From DOZZ01 sp963792655 (GTDB lineage: Bacteria > Acidobacteriota > Terriglobia > Bryobacterales > Bryobacteraceae): a stretch of 64,000 nt of DNA. The stretch spans positions 1,240,001-1,304,000 of the forward strand of contig CAWBWU010000003.1 of the NCBI GenBank assembly GCA_963792655.1. Reading direction: 5' to 3'. The stretch's first letter is position 1; every line of letters begins with the position of its first letter. The notes under the pieces are model-generated. The model searched no databases, was not told where the DNA came from, and saw nothing but the letters and a program-made list of their open reading frames with translations. Of the stretch, positions 36,869-46,279 are shown in pieces. The translations under genes were made by a program, and so were the position numbers.

Positions 36869-37077
36869 CCACGCGCCACTCGGAACTGGGCCGTCGTGGG
36901 TCGATCGCTTTCAGCCGACTACGCGCGCCAGCTCGAGAAAGCCTGGGATTAAGAAATGTTGGGTTGACCAATTTTCTTGGTCCGGTCGCAGAGCTGTCAT
37001 CATTTTGTCATAGTCAGTCTTCTATCCTGGATGTAATGTCTCCTAGTAGTAAATACTCAATTGCGAGGGGTTTATCC

Positions 37078-40000
37078 ATGGAAAAGTCGACTCGGCTCAG
37101 CCGATTAGCAACGTTGTTTCTATTCACCGCTTCGGGGCTCATGGCTCAAAGTTCGGCCGGTTTCGGCGCTATCTCCGGAGTGGTTACCGACGCCACCGGT
37201 TCCGTTGTCCCCAATGCCAAGGTCGTCGTAGATAATCCCGCGAAGGCCGTTCACCGCGAACTGACTTCGAACGGAGCCGGCGCCTTTAGCGCGCCGAATC
37301 TCGTGCCCGCGGCCGGCTACGAGGTCACCATCTCCTTACCCGGTTTTACAACGGTAAATTTCAAGAACGTCACCGTGAACGTCGGCGAAACAGTGGCGCT
37401 GACTCCTTCTCTCACCGTGTCGTCTTCGGCGACTCAAGTCGAGGTGACCGCCGAGGCCCCGGTGATCGACAACACCAAAGCCGATGTCTCTCAAGTGGTG
37501 TCCTCCCGACAAATTTTGGATCTGCCGATCAACGGCCGACGCGTGGACTCCTTTGTCCTGCTGACACCGGGCGTCACCACGGACGGCTCATTCGGGCTGA
37601 TCTCCTTTCGCGGCAACCCCGGCGGCAACACGTTCCTGACCGACGGCAACGACACCACCAACTCCTTCTACGATGAGAATGCCGGCCGCACGCGAACTTA
37701 CAACATCTCGCAGGACGCCGTGCAGGAGTTCCAGGTGGTCTCCTCGAATTTCCTCGCCGAATACGGCCACGCATCGGGCGGAGTGATCAACACCGTCACC
37801 CGCAGCGGCAGCAACGATCTTCACGGCACGGCCTACTGGTTTTTCCGCAACCGCACGCTGAACGCCACCGACATCACGGCGAGCGGCGTGAATCCGCCGG
37901 AGTGGCGCCACCAGGCCGGCGCGAGCATCGGCGGCCCCATCAAGAAGAACAAGCTGTTCTACTTCTTCAACGGCGAACTGCAGCGCCGCAACGCGCCGAT
38001 CGTTTCCTCGAACCTCAGCAACACGGCCGGCCTGTTCGATTCCGAACGCCAACTACATTCCCACGACCCGCGGTGCTGCCGCAATTGCACCGCGTCGACC
38101 GCCCAGTGCGCCGCCGCCATCGCTTATCTGCAGAGCCGGATCAGAACCCAACTGGTTCCCCGCACGGTGGACACCAACCTGCTATTCGGCAAGATCGACT
38201 ACCGACCGGAACGATAAGAATACGCTCAGCTTCAGCGTGAATTATCTGGATTTCCGCTCGCCCAACGGCATCCAGACGCAGCTTTCGCTGGCCGACGGGT
38301 CGGGGATCGGCAACAACGCCGACACCAACGTTTTCGACCGCACCGGCGCGCGCCAGATGGACATACGTGTCCGACCGCAACCGCGGTCAACGAGGTCCGC
38401 TTCGGCTGGTTCAAAGATCGCCAGTATCGATCCTGCCAGCCCGAGCCTGCTGCCTTCCATCGGACCGGTATCTTTGACCGTCAATGGGCATTGGCAACGT
38501 GGGCTATCCCAACGGCTATCCCGCGCCTGAATCCCAGCGAACAGCGTTTCCAGTCGAGCGACACCTATTCCTGGATCGTCGGTGCGCACAGCCTCAAGTT
38601 CGGCTTCGATTACTCGCACGTCGAAGACTACGTGAGCCGCCTGGCGAACCGCTACGGGACCTATAGCTACGCTACGCTCACGGCCTTCGCGCTGGACTTC
38701 ACCGGAAACACGACCGGCGCGAAGAACTACCAGTCCTACACCCAGGCGTTCGGCAATCCCGTTGTCGATACCAACCTGAACGAGATTTCGTCTGTTCGTA
38801 CAAGATCAGTGGAGGATCACTCCCAAGCTGACAATCACCCCCGGTCTGCGTTACGAGTACACCGCGCATCCCGCAACCGACGATCACCAACCCCGCTTTC
38901 CCGCAAACCGCCAAGATTCCCGGAACCACGCTCGAATTTCGCACCGCGTTTCGGCGCCGCTTACGCGCTGAATGACAAGACGGCGCTGCGCGCAGGCTAT
39001 GGACTCTTTTTCAACCGTTACACCACCTCGACCATCGAAAACTTCTTTCTCTACGAACGGTGTGTATCAATCGAGCTACTCGTTGAACATCGGCGGCCAC
39101 CGTTGCGGTCGGCCCGGTGTTCCCGAACGCTCTTGCCTCGCCGCCGAATTTCGCGGATCTCTCCGCCAATCATCTTCGCTCCGTCCAGCAGCTTCCGCAA
39201 TCCGTACTCGGAGCAATTGGATGTGGCCGTAGAGCGCGCAACTAGACCGCAACACCAGCCTGACCGTATCCTATGTTTGGAGCCGGGGGCTGCACCTGCT
39301 GCAGACACGCGATCTGAATGCGGCGGCCCCGACCACCACCTACACGTTCCCGATTCTCGACGCCGGCGGTAACCAGATCGGCAGCTACACCACGCCGATT
39401 TATACCGCTCGCGCGAACCCCGCTTATAACCAATCGGTTTACTCGGCCGATTCGGCCGGCAACAGTTACTACAACGGGTTGCTGGTGAGTCTGAACCGCC
39501 GCTATTCGAATTGGATTCAGGGATCGTTGTCGTACACCTATGGCCACGCCATCGATTACAACCAAGGCGGCGGAGGCAACACTTTGTTCGGCTCAACCTT
39601 CCCGACTTCCGTCTTCAACGGCGACTACAAAGGCGAGAAAGGCTCAAGCTCAATCGATCAGCGGCACAGGCTGATCGTAAACTTTATCGCTTCTCCGACC
39701 TTTACCCATAGCGACAGCCTGATCGCGCGCTACGCCGTCAACAATTGGCAGTTGTCAGTGGTGACTTTGGCCGCTTCGGCCCAACCGCTGGTTCCAACCA
39801 TCCGCGTGCAGGATCGGGTGACGGGATCGCTCAGTTCTTCTTCGCTGAATGGCCTGGGCGGGTCGAGTCGCGTTCCGTTTGAGTCGACGTCGGCTCTGGA
39901 TATCGGGTCGATCTATCGCACCGACGCGCGCATCGCCAAGATGCTGCCGCTGACCGAACGCGTTAAGGCGTACCTGATGTTCGAAGCCTTCAACGTGTTC

Positions 40001-40195
40001 AATCACCCCATTCTCGGCGGCCCGAGCCCGCGAGTGACCCAGCAGTATACGGCGATCCGGCAGACCAGCGGAGCGCTCAACGGAATTATCGCGCTCGTGC
40101 CGAACTCGGCATATGGAACGATTCTGCAGACGCAAGCACCGCCGGACGGAACCACCGCCCGGCGCGCCCAAGTCGCTTTACGATTCGTATTCTAA
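37078..40195 (+). CDS. TonB-dependent receptor, Oar-like (frame-disrupted)
   Basis: Outer-membrane receptor of about 1040 residues if repaired. ATG 37078 opens a signal peptide (ATLFLFTASGLMAQ). Then the carboxypeptidase-regulatory-like domain (GAISGVVTDATGSVVPNAKV) and the plug: ILDLPINGRRVDSFVLLTPG, NTFLTDGNDTTNSFYD, FLAEYGHASGGVINTVTRSG. After FYFFNGELQRRNAPIVSSN at about 38030 the reading frame changes several times (at least six shifts between 38040 and 39480). The barrel end is clear again at 39480-40195: NGLLVSLNRRYSNWIQGSLS, IYRTDARIAKMLPLTERVKA and RRAQVALRFVF with the terminal Phe. The cargo is unknown. Confidence 0.8.
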
Positions 40196-40345
40196 CAGCT
40201 GTTGCTGGATCGTGGCCGGTGCGCTAGACTCTTCAAGATGAGCGCGTGCCGGCTCACTCACGGTCTCGGCTCTGAATAGGAAAACTGAGCCGGGAGCCTG
40301 ACCGACCGGTACTGTCCGGGGTAAAAACCCTCGGAGGAGGAAATT

Positions 40346-41104
40346 GTGCCAGTTACAGTTGCAAAGGGCGACGTCTCGCAGGCAGGGTGGCAACGATTGC
40401 GGACGGGGATCGCCGAGATGGAAGGCTGTGGAGTCGGTAAGGCTCTCGAAGCATACAAGGGCCTTTATGCAAAGGGGAGCGACGCCGTATTCGCGGCCGG
40501 AACCGCGTCCTGGAACGATGCCATAAAGAAGGGCGTTGAAGTAAGCAAGGCGCTGGCGACCGCGAAGAAAAAAGCGCTCGCCATCAAAGATCCGGCCCGG
40601 AAGAAGAAGGCTACCGAGGTGGTGGAGGGTTTTGAAAAAGTGGTGGCCAAGTTCGCCGACGAGATCCTTTCCAAGGAAGACAAGCAGAAAAAAGCCGCGG
40701 CGGTGATCAGTATGCGGGCGAAGTTCCGCGATGGCCTCACGGTAGATGATGTGCTCCGCGATGCGAGTTTACAGAAAGCGTTCCTGGGCTTCGCGGCGAG
40801 TGAACACAGCTTGTCCGAAGTGTCGGCCGCGATCGGCTGGAAAACCAAGAAGTACAAGGAGACCACCCTCAAGTACGCCGAGAACAACGAGTGGAATCAG
40901 GAAGCCGTAGCCACAAAGGAGCTGCTCGCGCATTTCAAGGGCACGAAAGTTCTCCCGCCTGCTGAGCTGGGCAAAGTGATCAGCAAACTGGAATCGGGAT
41001 TTTTACAAATGGCGCTGAGTTCCTCGTCCTCTTCCTCATTCGGGCGCTTTCTCAAAAGCAAAGCGCTGGACGCTTACATCGAGACCCGGTTTCCTACAGC
41101 CTAG
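40346..41104 (+). CDS. Hypothetical lysine-rich helical protein
   Basis: 252 residues from GTG 40346 with a GGAGGAGG site. No signal peptide. It is rich in Lys, Ala and Glu: AIKKGVEVSKALATAKKKAL, then KKKATEVVEGFEKVVAKFAD, ILSKEDKQKKAAAVISM. A serine run occurs near residue 228 (SSSSSS), and the C-terminus is FGRFLKSKALDAYIETRFP. Long amphipathic helices are predicted. No family was recognised. It lies between the broken receptor and the convergent C45 gene. Confidence 0.55.
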   Translation: MPVTVAKGDVSQAGWQRLRTGIAEMEGCGVGKALEAYKGLYAKGSDAVFAAGTASWNDAIKKGVEVSKALATAKKKALAIKDPARKKKATEVVEGFEKVVAKFADEILSKEDKQKKAAAVISMRAKFRDGLTVDDVLRDASLQKAFLGFAASEHSLSEVSAAIGWKTKKYKETTLKYAENNEWNQEAVATKELLAHFKGTKVLPPAELGKVISKLESGFLQMALSSSSSSSFGRFLKSKALDAYIETRFPTA

Positions 41105-41110
41105 GGCGCA

Positions 41111-42517
41111 TTAACGTTGCGCGCGGAAAGTGGTCCAGGGACGCGAAGGTAGGTCCTTCAACAGATCCTTCTGCCATGCGAACTCGGGGTGCTTCTTCAA
41201 GTGCTCCGAGGCATGGAAGTCGATGCCGCACGCATGACCCATGGCTGCGGTAAAGCTCAGGTCAGCGATCATCTGGCTATCAGCCGCCTTGTTCTGCACT
41301 GCTCCCGCAATCCCAAACTCCGGCTCCCACGGCTTCGAGCCGCGCGACGACAAATCGATATGGCCGCACAGCGTACGCTCGTTCGGGTCGGTCTTCTTCG
41401 CAAATGAGTCATAGTGATCGGCTAGAAAACTCTGCGCCATTGCCACGTCGATCTTACCCTTGTTCTCCGCCATCAACTGGTTCCAGCGAAGGTGGCGCGC
41501 GTTGGCCGTCACCCCCATGTCTTTGACGGGAAAGTCCGTCTCTTCCGCAATCAAGGCTGGATTATTCGGGAAGTTCGAGCCCACAAAAAATCCGTTCTTG
41601 CTGATGATCAGATTCACGTTCTTGAGGCCTAACTCCAGGCTTCCGATCTCGTTGTTCTTCGAGTCGGCCACCAGCCAGTTGTTGGCGTAGCCGCCGTTGT
41701 TGCCTTCTTTCATGATGGCCGCGAATTCCTGGATGGATGCCGCATACTGCATTGCTTTTCGCGCCCGCACAAACTCCGGAATGCCCTTCGGATCGAAGCT
41801 CGTAAAGTGCCCGATGGTGGTCTCGGTTATCGCGATACCGGCATCGTTAATGCCGAAATCGTCGCCGCTGTGGATCAGCCCAGGCATGCCATCCATGATG
41901 AACCGGTGGCCTTGCACGGGTGCGATATCGAATACGATATTCCAGCGCGAGCCTTCTTTGTACTCGGTCCAGTTGTTATGCGCGATGACGACTTTTCCGT
42001 CCTTGGTGAACGAACCGGTTGCCACGAACGCACTGCAATGTTCCGGTGTGGCGCGGGCGGCGGTCTGTATTTTGTGTTCCTTGTCGTACCAGGTGGTGTA
42101 ATACGGCGACAACTCCAGCCAGGCATTCAGCGCGACCACATCCCAGAGATCCAGCTTCACACCCTTGGCTTTCAGGCCGTCGGCGATGCCCAGCAGCTCT
42201 TCGCGGTACTGCGCCTCAACGTGCGGCCAGAGCATCTTCTCGGCGGCCTCACGGAAGAATGGCCAATTCTTTTTGCTGTCATGAACCAGCCCGAGTGAGA
42301 CCACCCGGAATGCGTCTTGAATCTCGGAGGCAAGCAGGTAGCCGTGCTGGTAACCGATCTCGGCGGGCGTGCCTTCCAGACGCACGTAAATCCAGCCGTT
42401 CTGATCGGGACGACGGAGCGATTTCTTCAGCCGGCCGTCACTGGAGGCATCACGGGCGGGTGGGCCAGCCAACAAAAGCGCGGCCATGACAGTGAACGAG
42501 GCGACAAATTTGACCAT
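41111..42517 (-). CDS. C45-family Ntn-hydrolase (phospholipase B-like)
   Basis: 468 residues, signal peptide (FVASFTVMAALLLAGPPA). The N-terminal nucleophile is Cys161 in PEHCSAFVATG after the propeptide-like stretch GYQHGYLLASEIQD and LLGIADGLKAKGV. KDGKVVIAHNNWTEY, FIMDGMPGLIHSGDDFGIN, GIAITETTIG and GGYANNWLVADSKNNEIG follow. These are the C45/phospholipase B-like acyltransferase signatures. It probably cleaves an amide or ester outside the cytoplasm; the substrate is not known. The small gene at 42553 diverges from it. Confidence 0.85.
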   Translation of the reverse strand: MVKFVASFTVMAALLLAGPPARDASSDGRLKKSLRRPDQNGWIYVRLEGTPAEIGYQHGYLLASEIQDAFRVVSLGLVHDSKKNWPFFREAAEKMLWPHVEAQYREELLGIADGLKAKGVKLDLWDVVALNAWLELSPYYTTWYDKEHKIQTAARATPEHCSAFVATGSFTKDGKVVIAHNNWTEYKEGSRWNIVFDIAPVQGHRFIMDGMPGLIHSGDDFGINDAGIAITETTIGHFTSFDPKGIPEFVRARKAMQYAASIQEFAAIMKEGNNGGYANNWLVADSKNNEIGSLELGLKNVNLIISKNGFFVGSNFPNNPALIAEETDFPVKDMGVTANARHLRWNQLMAENKGKIDVAMAQSFLADHYDSFAKKTDPNERTLCGHIDLSSRGSKPWEPEFGIAGAVQNKAADSQMIADLSFTAAMGHACGIDFHASEHLKKHPEFAWQKDLLKDLPSRPWTTFRAQR

Positions 42518-42552
42518 GATTTCCGAGCATAACAGACTACACTGAAGCTGAG

Positions 42553-42798
42553 ATGCGCCGCGACCCCGAGGAGTTTGGCGACCGCGAACTGGAGCTGATT
42601 TATATCGCCAAGAAGTTGAACGAATCGCTGCGGCTGGAGGGCGTGCTCACCGATGCCGGGATCGATTTCGCGGTGGAAGCCGACAACTACCAGGGCGGAG
42701 TGATTTTTCGCAGTGAGCGGGTCGGAGCATTCTTTTACGTGCTCCCGGAGTTTGCCGAAGCAGCGAAAGAGTTGCTGACGACTCACCGCTTCCGTTGA
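42553..42798 (+). CDS. Conserved small protein
   Basis: 81 residues: FGDRELELIYIAKKLNESLR, GVLTDAGIDFAVEADNYQGG, VIFRSERVGAFFYVLPEFAE. The pattern of a short alpha/beta domain with a GIDFAVEAD turn is seen in small uncharacterised proteins of acidobacteria. No signal peptide. It diverges from the C45 gene and its 3' end overlaps the 3' end of the sugar-binding protein gene by 16 bases, tail to tail. Confidence 0.6.
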   Translation: MRRDPEEFGDRELELIYIAKKLNESLRLEGVLTDAGIDFAVEADNYQGGVIFRSERVGAFFYVLPEFAEAAKELLTTHRFR

Positions 42799-43730
42799 GG
42801 GTCGAGAAGCTGCTGAACGTCCTCTTTGTTGAGATCGCCGCGGCGGATCAACCGGGCGCTCAAATCGATTCGCTTGGGCGGCGTAGCGCCATTCAGTTTG
42901 TCCACCAACGTCTTCACTGCTTCGAAGCCCATGTGGTAGGGATCCTGCACGACCATGCCGTCGATCACGCCGGCCTTCATGTCCTCGATCATGGTGTCGC
43001 TGGAATCGAAGGCGACAAACTTCACCTTGCCCGCCAGCCCGCGGGACTTCAGGGCTAACGATACGCCGACGCTGCTCGGCTCGGAGGAGGCAAAGATGCC
43101 GTTCAACTCGGGGTGGGCGGTGAGGATGTTCTCAGCCGCGGTCATCGCTTTGGAACGGTCGGACTGACCGTATTGTCTGGCCACCACCTCAATCCCCGGA
43201 AACTCGGATTTCATGACGTCGTCGAACCCACGCTCGCGATCCATTGTGGACGTGCTGCCGGGGGCATTCATCAACAATGCCGCCTTGCCTTTGCCGGAGA
43301 GCAGGCGGCCGAGTTCGCGCGCGCCGGTCTTTCCCGCTTCGTAGTTGTCGGTTGCAAGAAAAGTCATGAAGTTGGTGGTGTCCACACCGGAGTCGAAGAC
43401 GGTCACCGGAATTCCCAGCGACGCGGCGCGGTCGATCGACTGCACCAGCGCTTTCCGTTCGGTGGCCGCCAGAGCAATTCCATCCACCCTTTGGGCAATC
43501 ATCGAATCGACAATTTGAATTTGGCGGCCGTATTCGGTTTCCTGGGCAGGCCCATTCCATAAAATTTCAACACCGTACTTCTCTCCGGCGGCCATGGCCC
43601 CGGCACGCACCGATACCCAGAATAGGTGCGAGGTGCCTTTCGGAATGACAGCGATCCGCTTCTTATGATTGGACTGGCAGGCGCTGAGTAATAACAGCGC
43701 CGCGGCGAGCGCGGCAAGCTTATTGCGCAC
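42783..43730 (-). CDS. Sugar ABC transporter substrate-binding lipoprotein (RbsB type)
   Basis: 315 residues, lipobox LLSAC at about 14-18. KRIAVIPKGTSHLFWVSVRA, YGRQIQIVDSMIAQRVDGIA, TVFDSGVDTTNFMTFLATDN and NGIFASSEPSSVGVSLAL are typical of the periplasmic-binding protein 1-like sugar family. No permease or ATPase is in the window. It overlaps the SDR gene by 11 bases and is the last gene of the P1-SDR-SBP operon. The gene at 22166-23095 is a frame-broken paralogue. Confidence 0.88.
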   Translation of the reverse strand: MRNKLAALAAALLLLSACQSNHKKRIAVIPKGTSHLFWVSVRAGAMAAGEKYGVEILWNGPAQETEYGRQIQIVDSMIAQRVDGIALAATERKALVQSIDRAASLGIPVTVFDSGVDTTNFMTFLATDNYEAGKTGARELGRLLSGKGKAALLMNAPGSTSTMDRERGFDDVMKSEFPGIEVVARQYGQSDRSKAMTAAENILTAHPELNGIFASSEPSSVGVSLALKSRGLAGKVKFVAFDSSDTMIEDMKAGVIDGMVVQDPYHMGFEAVKTLVDKLNGATPPKRIDLSARLIRRGDLNKEDVQQLLDPQRKR

Positions 43731-44478
43731 ACCAGGCCCCGTCGATCAGGATGTCGGTCCCGCTGATAAACGCGGCATCCTCGGAGCATAGAAACGCCGC
43801 CAGCGAGCCAATTTCTTCCAGCTTGCCCCAACGTCCCATGGGAATCTTGGCGACGAAAGCGGCATTCTTCTCAGGGTCATTGAGAATGGGCGCGTTCATC
43901 TCCGTCGCGACCGGGCCGGGGCTGATAGCGACCACGCTGACGCCGTCCAGTGCGAGTTCGAGGGCAAGGGCGCGCGTCAGCCCAAGCAATCCGGTCTTGC
44001 TCGCCGAGTATGCGGCGCGGCCCGGGAGCGAGATGTGGCTCATGATCGAGGTCATGTTAATGATGCGGCCGTAGCCCTGTCCCTTCATGTGCGGGACGAA
44101 GGAGCGGCACATCAGAAAGACGCTGGTCAGATTGGTATCCATCACTGAACGCCATTCCTCCAAGGTGAAATCGGGAACGTTCTTGCGGATATTGATCCCC
44201 GCGTTATTGATCAGGATGTGCACTGCGCCAAAACGCTTCAACACATCTTTTTCCAGTTGATACACCTCGTTCTCGTCGATGACGTTGGCGCGGAATACTT
44301 CCGCTTCTCCACCGGCGCCGCGCACCGCCTCGGCCGTGATGTTGAGTTGTTCCACATCGCGCGACACGAGCGCGATGCGCGCGCCTTGCTCGCCGAGAGC
44401 AACGGCCATCGTCCTTCCTAATCCTCTACTGGCGCCGGTAATGACGGCTACCCGTCCGTTCAGTTTCTGGTTGTTCAC
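43720..44478 (-). CDS. SDR-family oxidoreductase (gluconate 5-dehydrogenase-like)
   Basis: 252 residues. The NAD(P) motif TGASRGLG is at 15-22, NNAG follows at about 91, the catalytic YSASK is near 160, and ISPGPVATEMNAPIL closes the site. The C-terminus GTDILIDGAWCAQ is typical. The sequence is close to 2-dehydro-3-deoxy-D-gluconate and gluconate 5-dehydrogenases. The overlaps with the P1 peptidase gene (ATGA) and the lipoprotein indicate one operon; a role in sugar-acid oxidation is inferred. Confidence 0.9.
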   Translation of the reverse strand: MNNQKLNGRVAVITGASRGLGRTMAVALGEQGARIALVSRDVEQLNITAEAVRGAGGEAEVFRANVIDENEVYQLEKDVLKRFGAVHILINNAGINIRKNVPDFTLEEWRSVMDTNLTSVFLMCRSFVPHMKGQGYGRIINMTSIMSHISLPGRAAYSASKTGLLGLTRALALELALDGVSVVAISPGPVATEMNAPILNDPEKNAAFVAKIPMGRWGKLEEIGSLAAFLCSEDAAFISGTDILIDGAWCAQ

Positions 44479-45593
44479 TGCTGTATTCTTCCATATTTTT
44501 TTAGGATGGCCAGCGTTGCGTCGTGGGGAAGCGCGCTGACCTTATGTCCTTGGAACCCGGTCATGTCCTCGGCGGCCACCATGGCGTTTACAATCGACTC
44601 CTCGACGGCTTGCACGGTGGCTTCGAACAGTGGACCCATGTCATCGTTGCGCAGCATCGAAATGCTCACCTCCGGAGCAGCTACAGCTTGTGGGTTGGCG
44701 GTCGAGAACGCAACGAAGATGTCGCCCGACCCGTCGCCCGAAGTTGAGCCAATACGGGCCAAACCCAGCGAGGCGCGGCGTGCCAGCCGTTTCATCTGAT
44801 TTGGGATTAGTGGCGCATCGGTTGCGACGACGATGATGATGGAGCCGCGGTCCTCCATGTGAGGCGGGACACCGGCGGTCAGCTTTGCCGCCAACTCCTG
44901 TCCCACGGGTACGCCGGCAATGCGGAGTTGACGCCGCGCTCCGCAGTTACATTGGACCAGCGCGCCCACCCGATACTTGCCGGCCATGCGCGAGGCTGTT
45001 CCGATGCCGCCTTTGAATCCGAAGCAGATCATGCCGGTGCCGCCGCCCACGTTGCCTTCCGCGACCAGCCCGCCCGCCGACTCCAGCGCCTGAACGGCGT
45101 GCTCGGGTTTCACATGAAAGCCGTTGATGTCATTTAGAAAGCCGTCGTAGGTTTCGGCGACAACGGGCAAGGACCAAAATGCATCCCCGTAGCTGCTGGT
45201 GGCCGGCTTTACAGCGTTGCGCACCTGCCATCCGATGTAGGCGTCGCGCACTACACCGACACTGTGCGTGTTGGTAATAAAGATGGGGCTGTCGAGAAAA
45301 CCGGATTCCTCCAACCATGTGGTGCCGGTCATCTCGCCATTTCCGTTGAGAGAGAACCAACCGGCAAACGAAGGAGCATTGGACTGCTTCCCGCGCGGAC
45401 GGATCGCTGTGACGCCGGTACGCACGCTCTCGCCTTCAATGAGAGTGGTGTGACCGACCTCGATGCCGCCGACATCGGTAATGGAGTTCCGCGGTCCGGG
45501 TGCGCCATCGAACGGAATGCCGAGATCGCGGGCGCGCGGTTTGGTCTGTGCCGACATGATCACAGTAAACATGATTGCAATTAGCAGCTTCAT
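44475..45593 (-). CDS. P1-family peptidase (DmpA/BapA type)
   Basis: 372 residues with a short signal peptide (LLIAIMFTVIMSAQ). DmpA/OAT-fold Ntn-hydrolase: ARDLGIPFDGAPGPRNSITD, VGGIEVGHTTLIEGE, TGVTAIRPRG, the NVGGGTGMICFGFKGGIGT loop, and the autocleavage region STSGDGSGDIFVAF. Members are beta-aminopeptidases and D-aminopeptidases. It opens an operon with the SDR and sugar-binding genes, which is an unusual partner set. Confidence 0.9.
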   Translation of the reverse strand: MKLLIAIMFTVIMSAQTKPRARDLGIPFDGAPGPRNSITDVGGIEVGHTTLIEGESVRTGVTAIRPRGKQSNAPSFAGWFSLNGNGEMTGTTWLEESGFLDSPIFITNTHSVGVVRDAYIGWQVRNAVKPATSSYGDAFWSLPVVAETYDGFLNDINGFHVKPEHAVQALESAGGLVAEGNVGGGTGMICFGFKGGIGTASRMAGKYRVGALVQCNCGARRQLRIAGVPVGQELAAKLTAGVPPHMEDRGSIIIVVATDAPLIPNQMKRLARRASLGLARIGSTSGDGSGDIFVAFSTANPQAVAAPEVSISMLRNDDMGPLFEATVQAVEESIVNAMVAAEDMTGFQGHKVSALPHDATLAILKKYGRIQQ

Positions 45594-45716
45594 AGTGACT
45601 GTTCCTTAACTGAATGTTTTGACGCTTGGATAATTCACCTGGAATCCATTACACATCCGACACGCTATCGGAAAACGTAGAACCTGTTGTAAGTCAATTA
45701 AAGGAAGAAAAAGAAA

Positions 45717-46271
45717 ATGAATCGCACGAAACACATTGCATTTGCGGGCGCGCTCGCACTAACTCTGGCTGTTGGCGCTTTTGCCGGCAAGAATCCGATG
45801 GTTGGCGGAAAAGAAATGTTCCCCAACAAAGATATTATCGACAACGCCGTTAACTCGGCCGATCACACAACACTAGTCGCCGCGGTTAAGGCCGCCGGGC
45901 TTGTGGACACGTTGAAGGGTCCGGGACCGTTCACCGTTTTTGCTCCGACTAATGCCGCCTTCGATAAGCTTCCCGCGGGCACGGTGGACACGTTACTCAA
46001 GCCCGAAAACAAAGACACGCTCACCAAGATCCTGACCTATCACGTTGTTGCTGGTAAAGTGACCGCCGCCGACCTGAAAAAGATGATCAAGGACGGCCAC
46101 GGAACCGCGTCGCTGAAAACCGTGAGTGGTGGAACTCTTACCGCGATGCTCGCCGGGGGCGGCATCGAACTGAAAGACGAAAAGGGTGGAACGGCTATGG
46201 TTACGACCGCGAACGTGATGCAGTCGAACGGAGTCATCCACGTAGTCGACTCCGTGCTGCAACCAAATTAG
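45717..46271 (+). CDS. Fasciclin-domain secreted protein
   Basis: 184 residues from ATG 45717 (AAGGAAG upstream). Signal peptide (HIAFAGALALTLAVGAFAG). One FAS1 domain: TLVAAVKAAGLVDTLKGPGP, FTVFAPTNAAFDKLPAGTVD, LTYHVVAGKVTAADLKKM, then NVMQSNGVIHVVDSVLQP. FAS1 proteins are secreted adhesion proteins. It stands alone, convergent to the gpmI gene. Confidence 0.93.
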   Translation: MNRTKHIAFAGALALTLAVGAFAGKNPMVGGKEMFPNKDIIDNAVNSADHTTLVAAVKAAGLVDTLKGPGPFTVFAPTNAAFDKLPAGTVDTLLKPENKDTLTKILTYHVVAGKVTAADLKKMIKDGHGTASLKTVSGGTLTAMLAGGGIELKDEKGGTAMVTTANVMQSNGVIHVVDSVLQPN

Positions 46272-46279
46272 TCCAACAT

